A stretch of DNA of 42,988 bases from assembly GCA_028285685.1 (NCBI GenBank), contig JANQOR010000031.1:1-42988 (forward strand), given 5' to 3'. The notes below the pieces were generated by a model, which was not told the origin of the DNA, searched no databases, and saw only the letters and a program-made list of their open reading frames with translations. The position numbers were made by a program, and so were the translations under genes. The stretch's first letter is position 1, and each line of letters starts with the position of its first letter. Below are positions 18,011 to 26,236 of this stretch, in pieces. The stretch is from Cyclobacteriaceae bacterium (GTDB lineage: Bacteria; Bacteroidota; Bacteroidia; Cytophagales; Cyclobacteriaceae).

Positions 18011-20014
18011 ATGAAAAAGCCAACTCTTTTGTTAGCCCTGCTATTGACTATTATGACCGTGTCAGGTCAGAAGAAGGTGATGTCCATCGTTGATTTTCTC
18101 AACATACCTGGTGTATCGAGTATTCGACTTTCTCCCGATGGAAAAGATATAGTTTATGTTTTATCTGAAAGTGACTGGGAAGCTAACAGGCAGATCGGCC
18201 ATCTATGGCGTGTTGGAATAGATGGTAGTGATAGCAGGCAAATCACCTATGGTGATGAGGGTCAAAGCAACCCACTATGGTCACCTGATGGGAAATGGAT
18301 CAGTTTCATTGCTAAACGAGGTGATGAGAAGGTGAACCAACTTTACATAATGCGAAAAGATGGGGGAGAAGGTATGCCCTTAACGAGCCATAAAACTCCT
18401 GTGTCTTCACCTAGGTGGTCTTCAGATAGCAAGTTCATTTATTTCATTGCAAACGACACCTTGACTAAGGAAGAGGAGAAGGCAAAAAAGATGAAAGACG
18501 ATGTCTATGCATTGGATGAAAACTACAAGCAGCGACATTTATGGAAGGTTTCGGTTGAAACTTCAGAGGAGTCTCGAATTACGGAAGGTGAATTCTCAAT
18601 CATGTCCTACGACCTTTCTAAGGATGGACAAAAGATCTTGGTTCATCGCGGAGTTAATCCCCTATTTGATTTTTATAAAGAAAGTGAGATTTGGCTATTG
18701 GATGCAAATGGTGAAAACGGACAGCAACTCACAGACAATAGCATTGGAGAAGGCGGGGCCAGGATCTCTCCAAAGGGAGACCAGGTTCTATTCACTGCTG
18801 GTGCAAACCATGAATTTGATTCCTACTATAATGACAACCTCTTCCTGATTTCACTCGACCAAAGTCCCGAAGCAGTTATCCAAACAGCTGACTGGCCATA
18901 TGACATATTCTCCGCAGAATGGTCTGTAGACGGGAATTCGATTTTTATCAGAGCCAACATGGGCAGTGAATTGCAGTTGTGGCAATACCAGGTTTCCAAC
19001 AAGAAGCTTACGCAACTTACAGAGGGAAATCACAGCATCGCTCAATGGAATTATGAACCCTTGGCCAACAAGCACATAATGACCAGGAACACCATCGAAA
19101 ACCCTGGCGACATCTTCAGCCTGGATAGAGGAAAATTGAGCCAGATAACCAATCACTATGATTATTTAGAAAATGAATACCATCTGCCAAGGCAAGAGGT
19201 AGTAAGTTGGAAGGGGGAAGATGGTGCCACGGTTGAGGGATTGATCTATTATCCTCACAATTACCAATCAGGCACACGATATCCCTTAGTAGTGCAAACG
19301 CATGGAGGTCCTGCGTCCTCCGATCGCTATGGAATGTCGAGAAGTTTTACTCGTTACAATCCCGTCCTGACCGGGAAAGGCTATGTTGTGCTTCAACCTA
19401 ACTACAGGGGCAGCACAGGCTATGGTGACGATTTCCTGCGTGACATGGTAGGTAGTTATTTTAACCAGTCACACCTTGATGTAATGAAGGGAGTGGATTA
19501 CCTGATTGAGCAAGGAATAGCAGATTCAGATAAAATGATAAAAATGGGTTGGAGTGCCGGTGGACACATGACCAATAAGATTATCACATTTACTGATCGT
19601 TTTAAAGCTGCTTCTTCAGGTGCGGGAGCTGTTAATTGGATAGGGATGTATGCACAGAGTGATATCCGGACCTATAGAACTCCCTGGTTTGGTGGGTCTC
19701 CTTGGCAAAAAGATGCGCCGATCGATGTGTATTGGAATCATTCACCGCTCAAGGACATCAGCAACGTGACTACTCCCACACTTGTGATTGTTGGTGAAAG
19801 CGATCCGCGAGTTCCTCTGCCACAGTCGGTAGAATTGTATCGTGCCTTAAGAAGTCTTGATGTGCCAACGCATTTGTATGTTGCTCCTAGAGAGCCCCAT
19901 GGCTGGAGAGAACTTCGTCACCGATTGTATAAGATTAACGTAGAGCTGGACTGGTTCTCAAAATATGCTCTTGATCAGGAATACGAATGGGAAAAAGTGA
20001 AGGAGGTCGACTAG
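18011..20014 (+). CDS. S9 family serine peptidase (acylaminoacyl/dipeptidyl peptidase type)
   Basis: 667 residues. A signal peptide (about 1-19, ending VSGQ) is followed by a TolB/WD40-like beta-propeller (about 30-390) with repeated S-P-D-G-K and W-S-x-D motifs. The C-terminal alpha/beta-hydrolase domain (about 410-660) has the S9 nucleophile motif GWSAGG (S515), D598 in VGESDPRVP and H630 in EPHGW, a complete catalytic triad. Enzymes of this type remove dipeptides or acylated residues from short peptides in the periplasm. It lies behind the met-zincin on the same strand and converges on the amino-acid symporter with a 10-nt gap, consistent with stepwise protein use. Confidence 0.95.
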   Translation: MKKPTLLLALLLTIMTVSGQKKVMSIVDFLNIPGVSSIRLSPDGKDIVYVLSESDWEANRQIGHLWRVGIDGSDSRQITYGDEGQSNPLWSPDGKWISFIAKRGDEKVNQLYIMRKDGGEGMPLTSHKTPVSSPRWSSDSKFIYFIANDTLTKEEEKAKKMKDDVYALDENYKQRHLWKVSVETSEESRITEGEFSIMSYDLSKDGQKILVHRGVNPLFDFYKESEIWLLDANGENGQQLTDNSIGEGGARISPKGDQVLFTAGANHEFDSYYNDNLFLISLDQSPEAVIQTADWPYDIFSAEWSVDGNSIFIRANMGSELQLWQYQVSNKKLTQLTEGNHSIAQWNYEPLANKHIMTRNTIENPGDIFSLDRGKLSQITNHYDYLENEYHLPRQEVVSWKGEDGATVEGLIYYPHNYQSGTRYPLVVQTHGGPASSDRYGMSRSFTRYNPVLTGKGYVVLQPNYRGSTGYGDDFLRDMVGSYFNQSHLDVMKGVDYLIEQGIADSDKMIKMGWSAGGHMTNKIITFTDRFKAASSGAGAVNWIGMYAQSDIRTYRTPWFGGSPWQKDAPIDVYWNHSPLKDISNVTTPTLVIVGESDPRVPLPQSVELYRALRSLDVPTHLYVAPREPHGWRELRHRLYKINVELDWFSKYALDQEYEWEKVKEVD

Positions 20015-20024
20015 AACTTCGAAG

Positions 20025-21362
20025 CTAAAACGATTGCAAGAAGATCAGCAGGATCAAAACCGGACATACCACTCTTAAAAATATTGGCCAGATCTTGTAG
20101 AAAAAGCTCTGCTCGATTTCGGGATACCCTTCTTTAAGTTCCGTGAGAAGCTTGTTCTTTTTTATAACCCATCCAGCAAAGATTGCGATGGCTAGCCCTA
20201 GGAATGGTTGGCTGTAAACAGTGGTGGCAGTGACGACCAGTCCGAACAGTTTATCGAAGTTAAAAACAACGATTAGACTGATAATCCAGAAAAACCCGCC
20301 AGTGATCCAGGTAGCCTTGGTTCTTCCTGTGTTTTGGCTATCTACAACATATGCAACAATTGGCTCTAGCATTGCAATGGAAGAGGTGAGAGCCGCTATA
20401 CTCATCAAGAGAAAGAAGACGAATGCCACAACCCAGCCAATTGATCCCATCGATTTGAAAAGTCCAGGCAACACCTGAAAAATAAGGTTGGGCCCTGATA
20501 TTAGGTTTCCGCTGGCATCAAAGATCTCAGTGCCCAGATTGGCTGCTGCATACATGGCGGGGATAATAAGCAATCCGGCAATGAAGGCGACTCCCACATC
20601 GCAAAGAGTAACGAGCCAACCTAATTTTACCAGGTTCGCTTTTTTACTTGTATACGAACCGTACACCAGCATGCCACCTACACCGAGAGATAAGGAGAAG
20701 AATGCCTGACCCATTGCACTAGTAATTAGACCAGGATCGAAAATTTTGTCAAAATCAGGTAGTAGATAGACTCTAATTCCTTCTGAAGCTCCATCTAGCG
20801 TAAAAACATAGATGACCAGGAAAAAGAACAACACAAAAAGGGTGGGCATGAAACGTGTTGACCATTTTTCAATCCCTTTATTCACACCACCTGATACGAT
20901 GAGTATTGTAAGCAAAAAGAAAATGGAGGTAAAGACAAAGTTGCTGGACTGGCTTTGAGCCACAATCCAAGCTGAGAGTGCATTCATTTCGAACATCCTT
21001 CCAATCGGTTCGAGGAAGAAGGCAATCATCGCACCAGCTATTATTGCGTAAAAGCTTAAAATAAATCCGACAGTGATCAATCCGAGAATGCCTATTCCGA
21101 AATATCCTTTTCCTCCGCCCATTGTTTTGTAGGCATCTGGAGGTGCTAACCGGGTATAACGTCCAATTGTGAATTCAGCCATCAGCACTGGGTAGCCCAC
21201 AGCGAATGCCAATATGAGGTAGATCAATACAAATGCTGCTCCTCCATTCCCTGCAGTCTGTGTTGGGAACCCCCAAATATTTCCAAGACCGACAGCTGAG
21301 CCAGCTGCTGCCATAACAAAACCGAATGAAGTGGTGAACTCGCCACGAGAGGAGGATGCCAT
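20025..21362 (-). CDS. Sodium-dependent NSS-family transporter
   Basis: 445-residue LeuT-type neurotransmitter:sodium symporter with about 11-12 TM helices. TM1 shows the unwound substrate and sodium site signature GSAVGLGN (21-28) followed by W-G-F-P and NGG. TM6 and TM8 regions have the expected S-L-S-x-G-x-G (FFSLSLGVGG) and S-S-I-A-M-L-E-P. It should import an amino acid or related compound with sodium. I start at MASSSRGEF (21362); the frame extends 66 codons upstream but would overlap the AraC gene. It sits 82 nt downstream of that regulator on the same strand, so regulation by it is plausible. Exact substrate unknown. Confidence 0.95.
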   Translation of the reverse strand: MASSSRGEFTTSFGFVMAAAGSAVGLGNIWGFPTQTAGNGGAAFVLIYLILAFAVGYPVLMAEFTIGRYTRLAPPDAYKTMGGGKGYFGIGILGLITVGFILSFYAIIAGAMIAFFLEPIGRMFEMNALSAWIVAQSQSSNFVFTSIFFLLTILIVSGGVNKGIEKWSTRFMPTLFVLFFFLVIYVFTLDGASEGIRVYLLPDFDKIFDPGLITSAMGQAFFSLSLGVGGMLVYGSYTSKKANLVKLGWLVTLCDVGVAFIAGLLIIPAMYAAANLGTEIFDASGNLISGPNLIFQVLPGLFKSMGSIGWVVAFVFFLLMSIAALTSSIAMLEPIVAYVVDSQNTGRTKATWITGGFFWIISLIVVFNFDKLFGLVVTATTVYSQPFLGLAIAIFAGWVIKKNKLLTELKEGYPEIEQSFFYKIWPIFLRVVCPVLILLIFLQSF

Positions 21363-21444
21363 ATATGATACGTTTACTAAGCGGCCACAATTTGTGCAAA
21401 TATGTCGAAGATGGCAACCGCAAATTTTTGAGTTTTCAAAAAAC

Positions 21445-22422
21445 TCACATTTCCTGCAACGATCGTTGATATTCCCTAGGACTCGAGGACGTCTCTTTTT
21501 TGAAGGCAGCATAGAAGGCGGAAGGAGTATTAAATCCAACGTCATATGCCATACCTTCAACCTTGCTAAAGTTGTCTTTCTCGACTTGAAGTCGTCGCTT
21601 TACTTCGGCTATTCGCAATGAGTTTACTACTTCAGGAAAATTTTTACCATAATGTTTTTTTACGGCTTTTGAGACCCGGTACACAGGTTCCTCAAGATAA
21701 TGTGCAAATTGAGTAAGATTCAGGGCGGTATTTTGGTAGTAACGTTCCTCTTCCAGGCTTTGAACGATACGTTGAACCAACTCAGGTTGAATATTATAAA
21801 CAAACTTTTTTTGGAACATCGCTGGTTTCTTTAGCATTCTAAAAATCAGTACATAAGTTACCAAAGCGGCAAAACCTGCTCCATAGGCATAATTTAGCAT
21901 GGTGCCGGAAACAAGCTGATAGGCAAGTGCTCCCCAGATTATGGTCACGCTTCCCAAGAACCATAAGTTCCACTGCCTTTGTTGAGCATCATCAGAAATG
22001 GCCAAATACCAGCAAACGATCAAGTAAAGCATTAGGATTGCAGTTCCGCTAATGTAAGCCAGGTTTGGAGTAACAAAACCTGAAATAATTCCAAGAAAAC
22101 CTACAATGGGTAGGATAGCGTGAAAAAAATCTAAATTTTTTAATCCTTCACGTGACTCTCTTGATAGCCCTACATACAACCAAAGCAATGGCCCAATAGT
22201 GGACAATCCCAGGTAGCCAATAGAAATGCCAAATAAAGACATCTCGGAGAAAAGATAGTAGAAGATGGACTTGCCAATTCTTAGCGCAATTGCCAAAAAC
22301 AAAAAGCCAAGTGTCCGATGAATCAGTCTCTCATTGTTGACAATAAAGAAGTAGCCAGCAACAAAAACACAAGCTGCCACCGCTATTCCGGAAAACAATG
22401 CAAGCAAAATGAAAGTCTCCAT
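21445..22422 (-). CDS. Membrane-embedded AraC-family regulator
   Basis: 325 residues. Residues 1-200 form about seven TM helices (first at 4-27), an arrangement frequent in Bacteroidota AraC proteins. Residues about 225-320 form the AraC DNA-binding domain, with a first helix-turn-helix around NLTQFAHYLEEPVYRVSKAV and the second-helix signature DVGFNTPSAFYAAFKKE (294-310), ending SSPREYQ. The DNA-binding domain is tethered to the membrane, so it probably senses an envelope or membrane-permeant signal. It precedes the NSS transporter on the same strand and is divergent from the DUF2911 gene. A strong dyad lies just upstream of its start. Confidence 0.9.
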   Translation of the reverse strand: METFILLALFSGIAVAACVFVAGYFFIVNNERLIHRTLGFLFLAIALRIGKSIFYYLFSEMSLFGISIGYLGLSTIGPLLWLYVGLSRESREGLKNLDFFHAILPIVGFLGIISGFVTPNLAYISGTAILMLYLIVCWYLAISDDAQQRQWNLWFLGSVTIIWGALAYQLVSGTMLNYAYGAGFAALVTYVLIFRMLKKPAMFQKKFVYNIQPELVQRIVQSLEEERYYQNTALNLTQFAHYLEEPVYRVSKAVKKHYGKNFPEVVNSLRIAEVKRRLQVEKDNFSKVEGMAYDVGFNTPSAFYAAFKKETSSSPREYQRSLQEM

Positions 22423-22430
22423 ATTTCATC

Positions 22431-22451
22431 TCCTGATTTCATCAATCAGGA
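22431..22451. promoter_or_regulatory. Dyad between AraC regulator and DUF2911 gene
   Basis: tcctgatt (22431-22438) and aatcagga (22444-22451) form a perfect 8-bp inverted repeat with a 5-nt spacer. It lies 8 nt upstream of the AraC start, inside the 75-bp divergent gap. It is a candidate operator for autoregulation and for the divergent gene. As RNA it could also form a hairpin in the regulator's leader. Confidence 0.5.
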
Positions 22452-22497
22452 CTTACAGATCTTCTTTTCAAAGAATCATTGCCATAAAAGACGAATT

Positions 22498-23574
22498 ATG
22501 AGAAAATTGTTTTCGATTATTACACTAATTGCAATTCCGGTTATTTGTACGGCACAATTCCATACAGTCAAGGTACCAAGACCAAGCATCAAAGTGGTTG
22601 AAACTCAACGGCTCGGTATAACAGATATCACTATTGACTATCACAGTCCAGCAGTTCGTGGTAGGGATGTTTGGAAGGAAGTGGTTGGGTCGTATAATGA
22701 TCCAAACCTTGCCTGGAGAGCTGGTGCGAACATAAACACACGAATAAGCTTTAGCACGGATGTGTTCATTGAAGGGCAACTGTTAAAGGCAGGAAGCTAT
22801 GGATTTCATATTGATTCAGAGGAAGATGGTCCCTGGACGTTGATGTTTGCACATCATGATAATCAGTGGGGTAGCTATTACCTGGATCGTGATCAACATG
22901 TTACGATGCAAGTTCAAGTGACACCTATTGAGACCATATTTTCTGAACAACTGGATTATAGGTTTGTGAATCGAACGGATAGCAGTGTCATAATTGCGTT
23001 GGAATGGGAAGAGAAAAGAATTCCGTTCATGGTATCTGTGGATCTGAACGAAACGGTGATTAGTAATTTCAGGTATGAGTTGCTCGGAGAAAATACCTAT
23101 CGATGGGAGGCCTGGAACGATGCTGCCAGATGGTGTTACGATCGAAACGTGAATCTGGATGAGGCACTGAGATGGGCCAATCGATCCATCAATGGTGGAT
23201 ATAATGGTTTTGCTGCAAACAAGAATTTCACCAACCTTTCTACAAGAGCAAGAATCTTGAAATCGTTGGGTCGCGACGAGGAATTGAGTGGCACGGTAAG
23301 AGAAATGTACGGATTTATGGATGACCTGGGATCCGTTTACTTCTTTGGGCTCTTCCTCGTGGAGGAAGGTCTTTGGTCAGTGGCTGAGGATCTCTATGTG
23401 AAGGGGTTTGATAAATTTGGAAAGAACAATTGGGTCTTGAATTTGGGGTTAGGCCAGGCACAATATGCGGGAGGAAAGAAAAAAGAAGGATTAAAAACTG
23501 TCGAAAAGGCCGTATCACTAGCTCCTGAAAGAAGTAAGGGTTTTGCTCAATCGGCGCTAGATGGCATGAAGTAG
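22498..23574 (+). CDS. DUF2911 periplasmic protein with TPR-like C-terminus
   Basis: 358 residues. A signal peptide ends at ICTAQ (residue 20). Residues about 25-165 match the DUF2911 family: IDYHSPAVRGRDVW, WRAGAN, then the GPWTLMFAHHDNQWGSYY strand region, all beta-rich. The C-terminal half (about 195-358) is helical and TPR-like (WNDAARWCYDRNVNLDEAL; GKKKEGLKTVEKAVSLAP). The ATG at 22498 is chosen for its signal peptide; the frame is open upstream but runs into the divergent AraC gene. The family has no established function. Common in Bacteroidota. Confidence 0.85.
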   Translation: MRKLFSIITLIAIPVICTAQFHTVKVPRPSIKVVETQRLGITDITIDYHSPAVRGRDVWKEVVGSYNDPNLAWRAGANINTRISFSTDVFIEGQLLKAGSYGFHIDSEEDGPWTLMFAHHDNQWGSYYLDRDQHVTMQVQVTPIETIFSEQLDYRFVNRTDSSVIIALEWEEKRIPFMVSVDLNETVISNFRYELLGENTYRWEAWNDAARWCYDRNVNLDEALRWANRSINGGYNGFAANKNFTNLSTRARILKSLGRDEELSGTVREMYGFMDDLGSVYFFGLFLVEEGLWSVAEDLYVKGFDKFGKNNWVLNLGLGQAQYAGGKKKEGLKTVEKAVSLAPERSKGFAQSALDGMK

Positions 23575-23730
23575 TTGTTCATTGTTAAAAGAGAAGGAGC
23601 TGCTGTCAGGGTTTGGTACGTTTTCCAGTCTTTGAAGCCAGCTCTTTTATTGATCTATAAACGCCACAAAAAGAACTACTTATAAGATTAGTCTTTATGT
23701 TTTGGTAGATGATGAAAAGGAGGTTTTTAA

Positions 23731-23746
23731 CACTTTTGAAAAAGTG
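23731..23746. promoter_or_regulatory. Dyad upstream of first PorE-like gene
   Basis: cactttt (23731-23737) and aaaagtg (23740-23746) form a perfect 7-bp inverted repeat with a 2-nt centre, about 125-140 nt before the gene start. The rest of the 297-bp gap holds a weak long-loop hairpin (gagctg 23597-23602, cagctc 23639-23644, followed by a short T run) that may terminate the DUF2911 transcript. Confidence 0.3.
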
Positions 23747-23782
23747 GAAATCGACATGAAAACCGTGTTCATCTAGGATTTT

Positions 23783-23799
23783 TTTTTGATAATCGAAGA
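23783..23799 (+). promoter_or_regulatory. Leader element shared by both PorE-like genes (copy 1)
   Basis: tttttgataatcgaaga lies with its central g at position -84 relative to the ATG. The second paralogue has the same string with one extra t at -85 from its proposed GTG start. This suggests a common promoter or untranslated leader retained after duplication. Confidence 0.4.
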
Positions 23800-23871
23800 C
23801 TTTCTGAATTTTTAAGGAATTCTCACATCTTTATGTTCGCTCTAATGAATTTAAAACCAGCATAGATCAAA

Positions 23872-25860
23872 ATGAGTGTGAAAAAAGTCATCCAACAAAT
23901 CGTAGTACTTGCCTTCTATTTAGTAACATTTGAAATAGGAGCTCAGAATCTGCCACATTTATACAAAGTAGCAGAACGGCAGTTTTATCAGGAAGAAATC
24001 CGGGAAGCGCATCAATCTTACGAAAAGATTGCAAGTCTTGACCCAAATTATAAGGATATCAAATACAAAACAGAACTCTGCCTTTTACTACTTGGAGACG
24101 CCGAAAGGCCACTGGATACGATCCTTAAATACCGGGATACTAAAGGCCGCGCCGATAAATTTTACTACTACTGGCTTGGAAGAATCCTGGACTATCGATA
24201 CCAGTTTGATGATGCAATTGTTGCGTGGCAACAATTTTTGAAGGTTAGGGGATATAAAAGTCCCGAGATTGTTGCAGAGACCAAGCAATTCATCAAGGAT
24301 GCTAAGAAAAAGCGTGAATATTTTGAAACTGAGAGTAAGCTTCATGTGGTGAAGCTGGGAGACATGATAAATTCCTCTGAGCCAGAACTTACACCTACAT
24401 ACGTTGCTTCTGCAGGTCAACTTTTGTTTGCCTCATCTAGAGGTAGTCGGAGCGATGGCATGTTCAGTATCTATGGTATAGCTCGTAGAGAAAATAGATG
24501 GGGTGACGTTGCCAAGCTCACGGCATTGGGTCAATTTAATGAAGATGAGGCTAACCTAATTCAGACCAATAATGACGGAGAGTTGTTTATGTATAGCAGC
24601 CATAAAGGTGGAGATCTTTATTTCAGTAGGCTAACAAATAATCGTTGGACAGAACCATCAGAGTTTGACAGCAAGATCACGCATACTCATCTCGGATCTC
24701 AATTCTACATAAATGAGAAGAAAAACAGAATTCTGTTTTCAACAGATAAACATGCCAAGAAAAGTGGATTGGATATCTATCAGGCAGTTAAGACGGCGGA
24801 TGGAAAATGGAGTAAGCCGGTTGCTTTGACAACCACAATCAACTCTGAATTTGACGAAGACAATCCATTTCTTTCAGCAGATGGGAAAACCTTGTACTTC
24901 AGTTCAAAGGGACATAACAGTATTGGTGGGTACGATATTTTCAAGTCTCAATTTGATGAGGGGACACAAACATGGTCTGAGCCTGTGAATCTAGGTTATC
25001 CAATCAATACACCAGACGATGAAATTCAATTCAAGATTTTACCTGAAGGGAATCAAGGTTTTTTTAGTTCTAACAGACTCAAGCCTGTTGACGACTTTGA
25101 TATTTATCAATTCTATGAAGAAGAATGGGCGAAGGTTGAGGGAAAAGTGTATGATTTGGTCACAAAAACCACGTTGCAAGAGGGAGAGATCGAGTTTGTA
25201 TATAGTGGATTTGGTGAGGATAGGTTCACCGTTAAGCTTGATTCAAGCGGAAAATACAATGTTCGTATTATAGCGGGCAGAACGTATAAAGTGAATATTT
25301 CGAATGCTTCTGGAACGATCACCACAGATGAGTTCGAAGTAATAAACACTGACAGCCCCACCTTACATTTAAAAAATTTCTACGCCAATGGTGACGTTGG
25401 TGAACTAAAGTCTACCTCGCTAGCAACTACCATAATCAGTGATGATCCGGAGAGGTACAAAGCTTACGAAAAGACGTCCACTGAATTAGACAATCTCGGA
25501 AGCAAGTACAGAGTTGCGGCCAAGGCGATTATACACAACATCTATTTTGATTTTGGAGCCAGCACCGTAAAGGCAGAGTCACATGAAGTTTTGATGGAGT
25601 TGTTCGATGTTCTTACTGCTAATCCGGGACTTAGGGTTGAAATCGCCGGGCACACGGATAATGTGGGGCCTTCGGATATCAATTTGATACTCTCAGAAAA
25701 TAGGGCAAAATCAGTCAAAGAAGCGTTGACAGCACTAGGAATTGCAGCGGATAGGTTGGTTGCAAAAGGCCATGGAGAAACTGAGCCAATTGCATCGAAT
25801 GATAACGAACGGGAGGGAAGGGAACTTAACCGACGAATTGAGGTACACGTTATTCATTGA
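23872..25860 (+). CDS. PorE-like OmpA-family protein, copy 1
   Basis: 662 residues with the domain order described for the T9SS-associated PorE: signal peptide (1-24, cut after IGAQ), TPR-like helices (about 26-150), a PD40/WD40-like beta-propeller (about 166-415; motifs ASSRG, LLFSTDKH-like and LYFSSKG), a carboxypeptidase-regulatory-like beta domain (about 419-505), and an OmpA C-terminal peptidoglycan-binding domain (about 553-662). The OmpA domain has IYFDFG, then AGHTDN (D596), ENRA (R611) and NRRIEV; D596 and R611 are the residues that bind diaminopimelate in OmpA. It should link an outer-membrane or periplasmic complex to peptidoglycan. No other T9SS gene adjoins, so a T9SS role is inference from architecture. 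Followed by a close paralogue. Confidence 0.88.
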   Translation: MSVKKVIQQIVVLAFYLVTFEIGAQNLPHLYKVAERQFYQEEIREAHQSYEKIASLDPNYKDIKYKTELCLLLLGDAERPLDTILKYRDTKGRADKFYYYWLGRILDYRYQFDDAIVAWQQFLKVRGYKSPEIVAETKQFIKDAKKKREYFETESKLHVVKLGDMINSSEPELTPTYVASAGQLLFASSRGSRSDGMFSIYGIARRENRWGDVAKLTALGQFNEDEANLIQTNNDGELFMYSSHKGGDLYFSRLTNNRWTEPSEFDSKITHTHLGSQFYINEKKNRILFSTDKHAKKSGLDIYQAVKTADGKWSKPVALTTTINSEFDEDNPFLSADGKTLYFSSKGHNSIGGYDIFKSQFDEGTQTWSEPVNLGYPINTPDDEIQFKILPEGNQGFFSSNRLKPVDDFDIYQFYEEEWAKVEGKVYDLVTKTTLQEGEIEFVYSGFGEDRFTVKLDSSGKYNVRIIAGRTYKVNISNASGTITTDEFEVINTDSPTLHLKNFYANGDVGELKSTSLATTIISDDPERYKAYEKTSTELDNLGSKYRVAAKAIIHNIYFDFGASTVKAESHEVLMELFDVLTANPGLRVEIAGHTDNVGPSDINLILSENRAKSVKEALTALGIAADRLVAKGHGETEPIASNDNEREGRELNRRIEVHVIH

Positions 25861-26118
25861 AATTGTGCTAAATCCTATGACATATTGGGGAGTATTCAAC
25901 TAACAGCCAATCATAACTCCACAATTAGACAGTAATTTCCAGACGCACTGATACTAGTGACATCTTCACCAAATACATGTAATTCACATAGCAACCTGTT
26001 TGCTGGCCATCCGTTTTATACAAATTAGATGATCGTGCTTCTCAGGCCACCACATTTGCAGGGATAGATATTGTTGCAAATAATCTGATCACCAAACCTG
26101 TATTTGTAATAATTTATT

Positions 26119-26137
26119 TCACCTGTGGTAGAGGTGA
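26119..26137. promoter_or_regulatory. Dyad upstream of second PorE-like gene
   Basis: tcacct (26119-26124) and aggtga (26132-26137) form a perfect 6-bp inverted repeat with a 7-nt spacer, about 10 nt before the shared leader element. Its sequence differs from the dyad ahead of copy 1, which may mean separate regulation. Confidence 0.3.
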
Positions 26138-26146
26138 TTTAATTTG

Positions 26147-26164
26147 TTTTTGATAATTCGAAGA
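26147..26164 (+). promoter_or_regulatory. Leader element shared by both PorE-like genes (copy 2)
   Basis: tttttgataattcgaaga, one base longer than the copy at 23783-23799, has its central g 85 nt before the proposed GTG start at 26237. The matching distance in both genes supports that start. Confidence 0.4.
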
Positions 26165-26236
26165 TTATATGTGATTTTTCAAAGAAAAATATACACCTTT
26201 AACTATCACTCAATTCTTCAACCAGCAGTTACCTCA

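Larger units (their letters stand above)
25861..26236. other. Intergenic gap between the two PorE-like genes
   Basis: 376 bp of AT-rich DNA with no convincing gene or terminator. It contains the dyad tcacct-N7-aggtga (26119-26137) and the shared leader element (26147-26164). The part before 26100 shows nothing I can name. Confidence 0.6.

Noticed and set aside
21363-21560. Cysteine-rich upstream extension of the NSS transporter frame (C-x2-C patterns)
   Set aside because: It looked like a zinc motif, but it overlaps the AraC gene in another frame and ends just before the canonical NSS N-terminus.
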